NCBI GenBank assembly: GCA_012511525.1
Contig: JAAZFW010000518.1
Span: forward strand, 1-7,416
Reading direction: 5' to 3'
Source of the DNA: Clostridiaceae bacterium
Lineage (GTDB): Bacteria; Bacillota; Clostridia; Saccharofermentanales; UBA5734
Length of the DNA: 7,416 bases
Shown here: piece after piece, positions 1 through 5,494 of the stretch
Numbering within the stretch: the first letter of the stretch is position 1
Layout: the number at the start of each line of letters is the position of its first letter
Notes under the pieces: generated by a model
The model's input: the letters and a program-made list of their open reading frames with translations, nothing else
Told to the model about the DNA's origin: nothing
Databases searched by the model: none
Position numbers and translations under genes: made by a program

Positions 1-27
1 CAGCCAGGCCTTCTTGGTTGTATTCAT
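1..27 (-). CDS. Start of an unidentified gene downstream of the MarR regulator (partial, runs off left edge)
   Basis: Only the first nine codons are visible, reading MNTTKKAWL. The ATG at 27 follows a strong purine-rich Shine-Dalgarno (GGGGAGGG on the minus strand, about 34-41) at proper spacing, and begins 16 bp after the MarR stop, so the two genes are almost certainly co-transcribed. A short Lys-containing N-terminus turning hydrophobic is compatible with a membrane protein. MarR genes are commonly followed by the efflux pump or enzyme they control, but the identity here cannot be determined from nine residues. Confidence 0.6.
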
Positions 28-43
28 GCCAAAACCCTCCCCT

Positions 44-460
44 TTATGTGCTTTCTTCCATCAGGTTGCCTGTGATGATCTCGCCGATCCGCGCGAAGGC
101 CTGCCGGTCTTCCCGACTGACCCCCTGGAAGCAGGCGTCTTCCCAATCGTTCAGGATCTCATGCAGCTGCGGCAGCAGCGTTTCGCCCTGTCCGGTCAGG
201 CAGCAGACTTTGGCGCGCTGATCGCCCCGGTCGGCTTCGCGCCTGATCAGGCCCTTCTGTTCCATCTGCTGCAGCAATTTTGTGACGTTCGCCTTGTCGG
301 TCTGCACGAACGGAACCAGCCGGGTCTGGCTGATGCCGGGCACCTGCTCGATGACCAGCATGACCACCAGCTCACGCCAGTCCATGTTCAGGTGACGAAG
401 CAGGCCGTCCAGCTTCAATTTCCCATATTTGTTGAAGACGCTGATGAAGCAGATGAACAC
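44..460 (-). CDS. MarR-family winged-helix transcriptional regulator
   Basis: This 138-residue protein has the size and layout of MarR regulators, which are dimeric DNA-binding repressors usually released by small ligands or oxidants. The winged helix-turn-helix spans about residues 42-95. The recognition-helix stretch is TDKANVTKLLQQMEQKGLI (54-72), followed by a wing with RREADRGDQRAKVCCLTGQG (73-92), which matches the family's R..D..D.R...V.LT..G pattern. Flanking helices for dimerisation lie at about 20-38 and 98-131. The start is GTG at 460, preceded by GAGGTG on the minus strand; an in-frame TAA just upstream (473-475) limits any extension. The wing contains adjacent cysteines (C86, C87), which might allow thiol sensing, but this is speculation. 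It is transcribed away from the small gene at 636 and toward the partial gene at the left edge, its most likely target along with itself. No specific subfamily can be named. Confidence 0.93.
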   Translation of the reverse strand: MFICFISVFNKYGKLKLDGLLRHLNMDWRELVVMLVIEQVPGISQTRLVPFVQTDKANVTKLLQQMEQKGLIRREADRGDQRAKVCCLTGQGETLLPQLHEILNDWEDACFQGVSREDRQAFARIGEIITGNLMEEST

Positions 461-472
461 GTCGGCACCTCG

Positions 473-500
473 TTATTGTTGTTATGAACAATTGTATAAT
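473..500 (+). promoter_or_regulatory. Possible rightward promoter
   Basis: A perfect TATAAT lies at 495-500, with a weak -35 candidate TTATTG at 473-478 and 16-bp spacing. It would produce a leader of about 130 nt before the gene at 636. The -10 lies inside the palindrome at 492-504, so it would be blocked by a bound regulator. The -35 match is poor. Confidence 0.35.
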
Positions 501-504
501 ACAA
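492..504. promoter_or_regulatory. Palindromic operator candidate for the MarR regulator
   Basis: TTGTAT-A-ATACAA is a perfect 6+1+6 inverted repeat in the divergent intergenic region, 32 bp upstream of the MarR start. It is joined on its left by a second short palindrome, ACAATTGT (488-495). AT-rich palindromes of this kind are typical MarR-family binding sites. It overlaps -10-like sequences on both strands, so occupancy could repress both directions. Assignment to this particular regulator is inferred from position. Confidence 0.6.
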
Positions 505-520
505 CGATATGAAAAAACAA
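493..520 (-). promoter_or_regulatory. Possible leftward promoter for the MarR gene
   Basis: On the minus strand, TTGTTT (520-515) and TATACA (498-493) are separated by 16 bp. Both boxes match consensus at four of six positions. Transcription would begin near 486, giving a short leader that still contains the GAGGTG ribosome-binding site of the MarR gene. The -10 is within the palindrome, consistent with autorepression. Confidence 0.35.
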
Positions 521-585
521 CCCATCACCATGCGACATGTGCGGCGCAAACGGTCACACCTGTATCGGTCCGGCTCCGCGGCAGC

Positions 586-594
586 TGGTAAGAT
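586..594 (+). promoter_or_regulatory. Possible extended -10 element upstream of the gene at 636
   Basis: TGGTAAGAT fits the extended -10 form TGnTAnnAT, about 42 nt before the start codon. No convincing -35 is present, which extended -10 promoters can tolerate. It would give the small gene its own promoter independent of the palindrome at 492-504. Evidence is pattern only. Confidence 0.25.
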
Positions 595-635
595 GGGATC
601 AAGCGGCGAACGCTGTGCAGACTGGAGATGGCGCT

Positions 636-1040
636 ATGGATATTTTGCAAAAACTGCAGGTCAAAGATCAATCGCCCCTGTTTGTCTGGCATGCGCCGGA
701 GCCGCTGACGCCCATGCTCGATCACTGGGCAGAAAGCAGGCCGCTGGCGCAAGATCCTGCCGGGGGGCCGTATCCGTTCGTCTTGCTCTTTACCCGCGAC
801 CAGGCCGAGCTGGAGCAAGCCATTCCTGTCCTGAAACAGGCGGCGGATCCGGCAGGTCTCATCTGGGTCGCCTACCCCAAGAAAAGTGCGCCGCACTATC
901 GGTCGGACCTCAGCCGCGACGATTTCTGGCACGCGCTTGAAGATCTCGGACTGGAACCGGTCCGGCAGATCGCGATCGATGACGATTGGTCCGCGCTGCG
1001 CTTCAAGCCGGGCGATCGCATCGCAAGGAACAGTCCCTAA
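636..1040 (+). CDS. Small conserved hypothetical protein, DUF3052-like
   Basis: A 134-residue soluble protein with no signal peptide or membrane segment. Recognisable conserved blocks are a hydrophobic strand PYPFVLLFTRD (45-55), WVAYPKK (77-83), SDLSRD (90-95) and a C-terminal PVRQIAIDDDWSALRFKP (108-125). These recall small conserved hypotheticals annotated as DUF3052 or similar; the family name is from memory and tentative, and no biochemical function is known to me. The ATG at 636 was chosen because GGAG (624-627) sits 8 nt upstream. An in-frame ATG at 537 would add 33 residues that lack family-like sequence and have no ribosome-binding site. The gene is divergent from MarR and could share its operator, though 130 nt separate it from that promoter. 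Confidence 0.8.
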   Translation: MDILQKLQVKDQSPLFVWHAPEPLTPMLDHWAESRPLAQDPAGGPYPFVLLFTRDQAELEQAIPVLKQAADPAGLIWVAYPKKSAPHYRSDLSRDDFWHALEDLGLEPVRQIAIDDDWSALRFKPGDRIARNSP

Positions 1041-1082
1041 GCCTTAAACCACGTCGTCCAGATCCGCTTCCCGGCTTTTTTT
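1005..1082 (+). terminator. Weak terminator candidate after the DUF3052-like gene
   Basis: AAGCCGGG (1005-1012, inside the end of the gene) is exactly complementary to CCCGGCTT (1070-1077), which runs directly into a tract of seven T residues (1076-1082). The stem plus T-tract resembles an intrinsic terminator, but the intervening 57 nt is far longer than a usual loop, so function is doubtful. Confidence 0.2.
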
Positions 1083-1221
1083 GCTGCCCGGAACTTTTCT
1101 TGTGCCCGAACGTCTATATGACTGTATTTCTTCCCATCACATGCTGCATCAACGGATTCCGGAAGCATTGGAAGTGTTGCCCCGTCTTCGATGGCAACCG
1201 GTCATGTGGAGGTCAATCAAG

Positions 1222-1824
1222 ATGAAAAAGCTCGTATTGTTCCTGATTGCGGCAATCCTGGCCGGCACCATGCTGGCCAGCTGCGCAAACAGCAGCCCGA
1301 CTCCGAACCCGACGCCGACACCGGCGCCAAGCGACCCGGCCGCGTTCGACGGTCAAATCAGCGAGATACTCGCCCGTCTGATCAGCAAAACCATTGCCAA
1401 GCAAAGCATCGCCGACGAAGAGCTAAAAGACATCACCTGCTACGACAAACCGGTCGATGCCGATTCCTGCCAGGATATTCTAGGCCTAACGCCGGATGAT
1501 TTCGCTGCGGATATCGTAACCGCGGTTGAATCCAAGCCTGAAGGGTCCTGGTTCGCCCACTCGATCGTCCTGGTCCAGTGCAGCGACAATTGCGACGTGG
1601 CAGCCCTGGCCGAGCAAATCTCAAAGGGCACCAACCCTGCCCGGTTCGGTTGCATCAAGGCCGAGGCGGTCGTAGTCGGGTACGCCGGGCAGTATATCGT
1701 CCTGTGCGCGAGCTTTCAAAACACCTGCGACGCCATCTACGCGACGTTCGGCGAACTGTCCGCACTCCCGACCACCCGCATCGACCGTGAAAACGACTGG
1801 AACGGCGGCGGGATGCTGGGTTAA
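1222..1824 (+). CDS. DUF4358-like surface lipoprotein, first gene of the acetylation operon
   Basis: A 200-residue predicted lipoprotein. The N-terminus has K2-K3, a hydrophobic core (4-17) and a lipobox LASC with lipidated C21, followed by a Pro/Thr-rich tether (26-37). The globular part (about 41-190) has the pattern of DUF4358 domains: an amphipathic helix QISEILARLISK (45-56), a Tyr-containing segment near 74, a helix starting LTPDDF, a strand HSIVLVQCSD (113-122) and a late strand GQYIVLCAS (156-164) before a final helix. The start is ATG 1222 because GGAGGT (1208-1213) lies 8 nt upstream; in-frame ATG 1204 would overlap that site. The DHHW gene follows after 12 bp. DUF4358 lipoproteins are known to me mainly as neighbours of DHHW and MBOAT genes in Clostridia; their function is unknown, and an accessory role in surface-polymer acetylation is inference. 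Oddly, it has seven cysteines besides C21 (73, 83, 120, 124, 144, 162, 169). Confidence 0.85.
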   Translation: MKKLVLFLIAAILAGTMLASCANSSPTPNPTPTPAPSDPAAFDGQISEILARLISKTIAKQSIADEELKDITCYDKPVDADSCQDILGLTPDDFAADIVTAVESKPEGSWFAHSIVLVQCSDNCDVAALAEQISKGTNPARFGCIKAEAVVVGYAGQYIVLCASFQNTCDAIYATFGELSALPTTRIDRENDWNGGGMLG

Positions 1825-1836
1825 GGATGGTGACAT

Positions 1837-2973
1837 ATGGAAAGCGCAATCAAGAAGGGCCGCCGGGGCTTAGCCTGGACGTTCGCGACGCTTTTCCTGG
1901 CCGTGATCTTCGGCTTCGGCGTGATGGTTTTCGCTTTGCCGGTCCACGCCATATCGATCAGTGAACGCCGGAAGCTGGCCCAGCTTCCGGTCTTCACGGC
2001 CGCTTCATTTTTCAGCGGCACGTATTTTCGCGATCTGGAAACGTTTATGCTGGATCAGTTCCCCTGGCGCGATCACTTTCTGCGCCTTAAGGCGTTCAAC
2101 CAGTTTTATGTCTTTTGGCTGAAAGACAATCACAATATCTTCATCGAAGACCAGACGGCTGTCGCCATCTCCTACCCCTTTGCCGCCGGCGCCGACGAAC
2201 TGGCGGCTAAAAAAATGTCCTTTCTGATCGACACCTATTTCCAGGATATGAACATCTACTTGTCCGTCATTCCGGACAAGGCCTATTACCTCGCCGCCAA
2301 GAACGGCTATCCGTCGATCGACTACGAGACGCTGGTGAGCAACCTAAGAACGGGCTGTGCCGACGCGGCATGGATCGACATCTTCGCGTCCCTTGACGCA
2401 GACGACTATTACCGGACGGACTCCCACTGGCGGCAGGAATGCCTCTCGCCCGCTGTGGCCAGGCTGCTAAACGATATGGGGCGCAAACAGGCGGCATCGG
2501 CCTTCGAACCCCGGATGCTGTATCCCTTCTACGGTGTCTATTGCGGCCAGTCGGCTCTGCCGCTCAAGCCCGACACGCTGACCTACCTGACCGGCGGCCT
2601 GTTTGACCAGGTCAAGGTCTTTCGGGCGACCGCCAATTCGCAGGGCTTTGAGGTATCTTCCCTCTACGATCCGGATATGATCAGCCAAAACGATCCATAT
2701 GACGTGTTTTTAGGCGGCGCGTGTTCGGTGGTTATCCTCGAAAACCCGAGTTATGCCGCAGACACCAAAACGCTGTATCTGTTCAGCGATTCTTTTGGCC
2801 GCAGCATCGCGCCGCAGCTTTTAGAAGGCTACAGCCGCGTTGTCCTGATCGATATCCGTTATATCCGCGCCTCCCGCCTGCCGGAGCTGGTCGACTACCA
2901 GTCCGGAAACGACGTGCTGTTCTTGTACAGCATCGAAACGCTTGACACCGCAAGCAGCTTAAACACAGATTAG
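1837..2973 (+). CDS. DHHW-family protein, AlgJ/AlgX-like SGNH-type O-acetyltransferase partner
   Basis: This 378-residue protein has a short basic cytoplasmic start, one membrane-spanning anchor (about 11-38) and an extracellular domain. Family landmarks appear in order: SERRKLAQLP (42-51), DQFPWRD (73-79), a strand ending PDKAYYL (146-152), the signature TDSHW (194-198) and a C-terminal FSDSFG block (316-321). By analogy with AlgJ and AlgX, the D-x-H pair (D195, H197) and S319 would form the catalytic triad that transfers acetyl groups to a polysaccharide outside the membrane. The signature reads DSHW rather than DHHW, which leaves the D-x-H pair intact. The start is ATG 1837, with AGGATGG seven nt upstream. 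It sits between the lipoprotein and MBOAT genes with gaps of 12 and 11 bp, implying one transcript. The family assignment is strong; the glycan substrate is unknown, and no glycosyltransferase is present in the window. Confidence 0.9.
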   Translation: MESAIKKGRRGLAWTFATLFLAVIFGFGVMVFALPVHAISISERRKLAQLPVFTAASFFSGTYFRDLETFMLDQFPWRDHFLRLKAFNQFYVFWLKDNHNIFIEDQTAVAISYPFAAGADELAAKKMSFLIDTYFQDMNIYLSVIPDKAYYLAAKNGYPSIDYETLVSNLRTGCADAAWIDIFASLDADDYYRTDSHWRQECLSPAVARLLNDMGRKQAASAFEPRMLYPFYGVYCGQSALPLKPDTLTYLTGGLFDQVKVFRATANSQGFEVSSLYDPDMISQNDPYDVFLGGACSVVILENPSYAADTKTLYLFSDSFGRSIAPQLLEGYSRVVLIDIRYIRASRLPELVDYQSGNDVLFLYSIETLDTASSLNTD

Positions 2974-2984
2974 AGGGATCGGCC

Positions 2985-4385
2985 ATGCTCTTTTCGAGTC
3001 TGAGCTTTCTGTATATCTTCCTGCCGCTCGTTCTGGCTGTCTATTACCTCGTTCCGGCCAAATTGAAAAATGTCATTTTGCTGTTGTTCAGCCTGTTGTT
3101 CTACTATATAGGCGAGCAAAAACTCGTCCTGCTCCTGCTGCTGTCCTCGGTTGTCGACTATACCTGCTCGCTCGGCATCGAACGTTTCCGCCACAAAACG
3201 GGCATGCCCAGGCTGTTTCTGGGCTTGTCGCTCGCGGCCAACATCGCGCTGCTCGGCTATTTTAAATACATCGACCTGATCATCCGCAGCATCAACGCGG
3301 TTTTGGACACGCAGCTGGATCTGCTCAAGGTGGCCCTGCCGATCGGGATCAGCTTCTTCACGTTCCAGACCATGAGCTACACCTTCGATGTCTACCGGGG
3401 CGATGTCAAGGCGGAGCGCAACTTTTTAGATTTTTTCACTTATGTGTCGCTGTTCCCCCAGCTGATCGCCGGACCGATCGTCCGCTACAAGACCGTGGCT
3501 GTCGAATTGAAGGAACGTACATTTGACCTCGAGTCATTTGCTTCCGGCATCGGCCGCTTTTGTGTCGGACTGGGCAAAAAAATCCTGATCGCGAACACCC
3601 TGGCCGTCGCCTGTAAAACCTACGCCGGGATGGCGGACAAGACGGTCCTGATGACGTGGGTTTACGCCATTTCCTTCTCGCTGCAGATCTATTTCGATTT
3701 TTCTGGCTACTCCGACATGGCGATCGGCCTGGGCAAGCTATTCGGCTTTTCCTTCCCGGAAAACTTCAACTACCCGTTCATCGCCAAAAGTGTGACGGAA
3801 TTCTGGCGGCGCTGGCACATGACGCTGGGCGTCTGGTTTCGCGACTATGTTTATATTCCGATGGGCGGAAACCGTGTGAAGGCCGGGCGGTTCGTCCTCA
3901 ACATTCTCGTCGTCTGGTTTTTGACCGGGCTCTGGCACGGGGCCGAGTACAACTTTGTCGTCTGGGGCCTCTATTACGGGTTGCTTCTGCTCATGGAAAA
4001 ATTCCTGCTCAAGAAAGCGCTCCAGCTCAGCCGCGTCCTGTCGCACCTGTACCTGCTCCTGATTACAGTTCTCGGCTTCGTCCTGTTTGACGCTGCCGGC
4101 ATCAGCGAAGCGCTGCGCACGTCCGGCCGCCTGTTCGGGATCGGCGCCGCCTTGACGAACACCGTCAGCACCTATTATGCCAGGAGCTACGCACCCGTCA
4201 TCGTGATCGCGGCCATCCTGGCCACGCCATTGGCAAAGCAGGCCTATGCCGCTCTTAAGAAGCATCGAGCCGGCAAACAGGTATGCTCATTTCTCGAGCC
4301 CGCCGTCAGCCTGCTGCTTCTGATCCTCTCAACGGCTTACCTGGTCGACGGCTCCTACAACCCGTTCATGTATTTCCGCTTCTAG
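2985..4385 (+). CDS. AlgI-like MBOAT membrane acyltransferase
   Basis: A 466-residue polytopic membrane protein of full family length, with about 11-13 hydrophobic segments. MBOAT hallmarks are clear: GISFFTFQTMSY (121-132), PQLIAGPIVRY (158-168), IYFDFSGYSDMAIG (235-248), EFWRRWHMTL (272-281, H278), WFRDYVYIPMGGN (284-296) and TGLWHGA (314-320). H318 in the last motif corresponds to the invariant catalytic histidine. The protein ends in YNPFMYFRF, a typical terminus for this group. Family members such as AlgI, PatA and DltB move an acyl group from a cytoplasmic donor to the outer face of the membrane, where a partner protein attaches it to a polymer. Acetyl is the likely group here because the partner is DHHW/AlgJ-like and no Dlt genes accompany it. 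The start is ATG 2985, with AGAGGGAT overlapping the preceding TAG. It is the last gene of the operon. Confidence 0.95.
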   Translation: MLFSSLSFLYIFLPLVLAVYYLVPAKLKNVILLLFSLLFYYIGEQKLVLLLLLSSVVDYTCSLGIERFRHKTGMPRLFLGLSLAANIALLGYFKYIDLIIRSINAVLDTQLDLLKVALPIGISFFTFQTMSYTFDVYRGDVKAERNFLDFFTYVSLFPQLIAGPIVRYKTVAVELKERTFDLESFASGIGRFCVGLGKKILIANTLAVACKTYAGMADKTVLMTWVYAISFSLQIYFDFSGYSDMAIGLGKLFGFSFPENFNYPFIAKSVTEFWRRWHMTLGVWFRDYVYIPMGGNRVKAGRFVLNILVVWFLTGLWHGAEYNFVVWGLYYGLLLLMEKFLLKKALQLSRVLSHLYLLLITVLGFVLFDAAGISEALRTSGRLFGIGAALTNTVSTYYARSYAPVIVIAAILATPLAKQAYAALKKHRAGKQVCSFLEPAVSLLLLILSTAYLVDGSYNPFMYFRF

Positions 4386-4411
4386 CGACAAAGGCCGGCA
4401 CACGAGTTAAC

Positions 4412-4455
4412 TTTTGCCTCCTATCCCCGAAAAGGGCAAAACGCATCTCTTTTTT
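4412..4455 (+). terminator. Candidate intrinsic terminator after the acetylation operon
   Basis: TTTTGCC (4412-4418) pairs with GGCAAAA (4435-4441), leaving a 16-nt loop. A pyrimidine run ending in six T residues (4450-4455) follows after a short spacer. An alternative smaller stem, CCC (4426-4428) with GGG (4434-4436), competes with it. It is well placed 27 nt after the MBOAT stop, but the stem is AT-rich and weak. Confidence 0.38.
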
Positions 4456-4766
4456 GACAACACCAGAAACCTTCAAGGGAAAAACATATTTCCAAACCAA
4501 GTCCTGCGGCTCATTTGACATTTTCTAGAGACTGAAAAGATGAACTGGACCAAACCATTCGGCACATCTTGATCAATGACTGACGGTCATGCGCCCAGTA
4601 GGCTTTTCACCTGGCCTGTGGTAGACTCGTATTGACCCATGTCTTGCTCTGAGCGCAGTTTGCCGCATGCAGTCACGATCAATCGGTCAAAGGGTCGCTT
4701 CCCTGCCTGACATGACATTCTTATCTGGATCGCAGCACTGTGTCAGCCATTGACTGTAAAGCTACG

Positions 4767-4786
4767 TTGATCAAAGAGGTGATCGG
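4767..4786 (+). promoter_or_regulatory. Ribosome-binding site in the loop of a short hairpin
   Basis: AAGAGGTGAT (4774-4783) is close to the ideal Shine-Dalgarno and fixes the GTG start at 4787. It lies inside a small inverted repeat: GATCA (4769-4773) can pair with TGATC (4780-4784), leaving the loop AAGAGG, and two U-G pairs could lengthen the stem. If this forms in the mRNA it would present the Shine-Dalgarno in the loop next to the start codon. The stem is short, so any regulatory effect is speculative. Confidence 0.4.
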
Positions 4787-5494
4787 GTGAAAAAGACACT
4801 TACCGGGATAATCCTGCTCATGAGCTTTATGCTTAGCGCCTGCGGCACGGCCCCGACGACCCCCGCGCCGGAGCAGACTACAAAGGTTCCTGCAACATCA
4901 ACGACCGTGGATGTTGTATCGTCAGCCACCCTGGCTAGATACCGGGAGAATGAGATCCGGGACTACCAGGGCGTGCGTCTGGATCCCGCCATCGGGCCTG
5001 CCGACAACTCCATCTCAGGCGTTCAGCATGTCGATCTCCGAAACTACCGCCTTACGGTTGACGGGCTGGTCGGCAAACCGCTGGACCTGAGCTATGACGA
5101 TGTACTCAACCTGACGCCCGTCGAGCGATTGATCACGCTTTATTGTGTGACGGGCTGGCAGGCGACGATGCTGTGGCGCGGCGTGCAATTATCCGAACTC
5201 CTTGATTTGGCCAGCGTCGATTCCGAGGCTAACACCGTTATTTTCCACTGTGCCGACAACTACACGACATCCATGCCTCTGGCAACCATCATCGACAACA
5301 AGCTGATCATGGCCTACCAGGCAAACGGCTTGCCTATTCCCGACGAGATGGGATTCCCCTTTATCATCGTTGCCGAGGATAAACTCGGCTACAAATGGGC
5401 GCGGTGGGTGATCCGGATCGAACTGTCGGCGGACGCCGACTACAAAGGCTACTGGGAATCGCGCGGGTTTGACAACGAAGCGGATATCGATTGA
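4787..5494 (+). CDS. Molybdopterin-dependent oxidoreductase (sulfite-oxidase fold) lipoprotein
   Basis: A 235-residue predicted lipoprotein: signal MKKTLTGIILLMSFMLSAC with lipobox LSAC (C19), a Pro/Thr-rich tether (21-40), then an oxidoreductase molybdopterin-binding domain (about 75-218). The strand NYRLTVDGLVGKPLDLSYDDV (86-106) opens the domain. LYCVTGW (118-124) supplies C120, the expected molybdenum ligand, followed by WRGVQLSELL (130-139), the helix-strand block MPLATIIDNKLIMAYQANG (163-181), PIPDEMGFPFIIV (183-195) and GYKWARWVIRIEL (201-213). A GYWESRGF tail (221-228) is also typical. The family catalyses two-electron redox reactions, for example sulfite oxidation or MsrP-type methionine sulfoxide reduction; the substrate here is unknown. 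It lacks the dimerisation domain of true sulfite oxidases. The start is GTG 4787 with an excellent Shine-Dalgarno. Unusually, the signal has no twin-arginine pair, although molybdoenzymes are generally exported folded through Tat. No MsrQ-like membrane partner is adjacent. Confidence 0.9.
   Translation: MKKTLTGIILLMSFMLSACGTAPTTPAPEQTTKVPATSTTVDVVSSATLARYRENEIRDYQGVRLDPAIGPADNSISGVQHVDLRNYRLTVDGLVGKPLDLSYDDVLNLTPVERLITLYCVTGWQATMLWRGVQLSELLDLASVDSEANTVIFHCADNYTTSMPLATIIDNKLIMAYQANGLPIPDEMGFPFIIVAEDKLGYKWARWVIRIELSADADYKGYWESRGFDNEADID

Larger units (their letters stand above)
4386..4786. other. 401-bp gap without a recognisable gene
   Basis: Apart from the terminator candidate and the ribosome-binding-site hairpin listed separately, I see no coding sequence I believe in. 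Isolated TTGACA hexamers occur at 4454-4459 and 4515-4520 and TTGACC at 4632-4637, but none has a good -10 at 16-18 bp. The 8-bp palindrome TTGATCAA occurs twice (4569-4576 and 4767-4774), and a small inverted repeat ATGAC/GTCAT lies at 4576-4590. The promoter of the molybdopterin gene must lie here or upstream, but it cannot be pinned down. Confidence 0.5.

Noticed and set aside
537..635. N-terminal extension of the DUF3052-like protein from ATG 537.
   Set aside because: There is no Shine-Dalgarno before 537, and the extra 33 residues look non-conserved, while ATG 636 has GGAG at proper spacing.
509..940. An overlapping plus-strand frame starting MKKQPITMRH across the DUF3052-like gene.
   Set aside because: The product is Arg/Ala/Gly-rich in the style of an out-of-frame GC-rich shadow, whereas the 636-1040 frame has coherent conserved motifs and a ribosome-binding site.
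3738..4265. A 175-codon minus-strand frame opposite the MBOAT gene.
   Set aside because: It is a Gln/Asp/Glu-rich shadow of a membrane protein gene on the other strand; no domain or start signal supports it.
4587..4718. A 43-codon minus-strand open frame inside the 401-bp gap.
   Set aside because: It has an ATG but no clear Shine-Dalgarno, matches no family I recognise, and is short enough to arise by chance.
4386..4786. Remnant of an insertion sequence or an RNA gene in the long gap.
   Set aside because: No terminal inverted repeats, target duplication, transposase fragment or cloverleaf could be found by eye.
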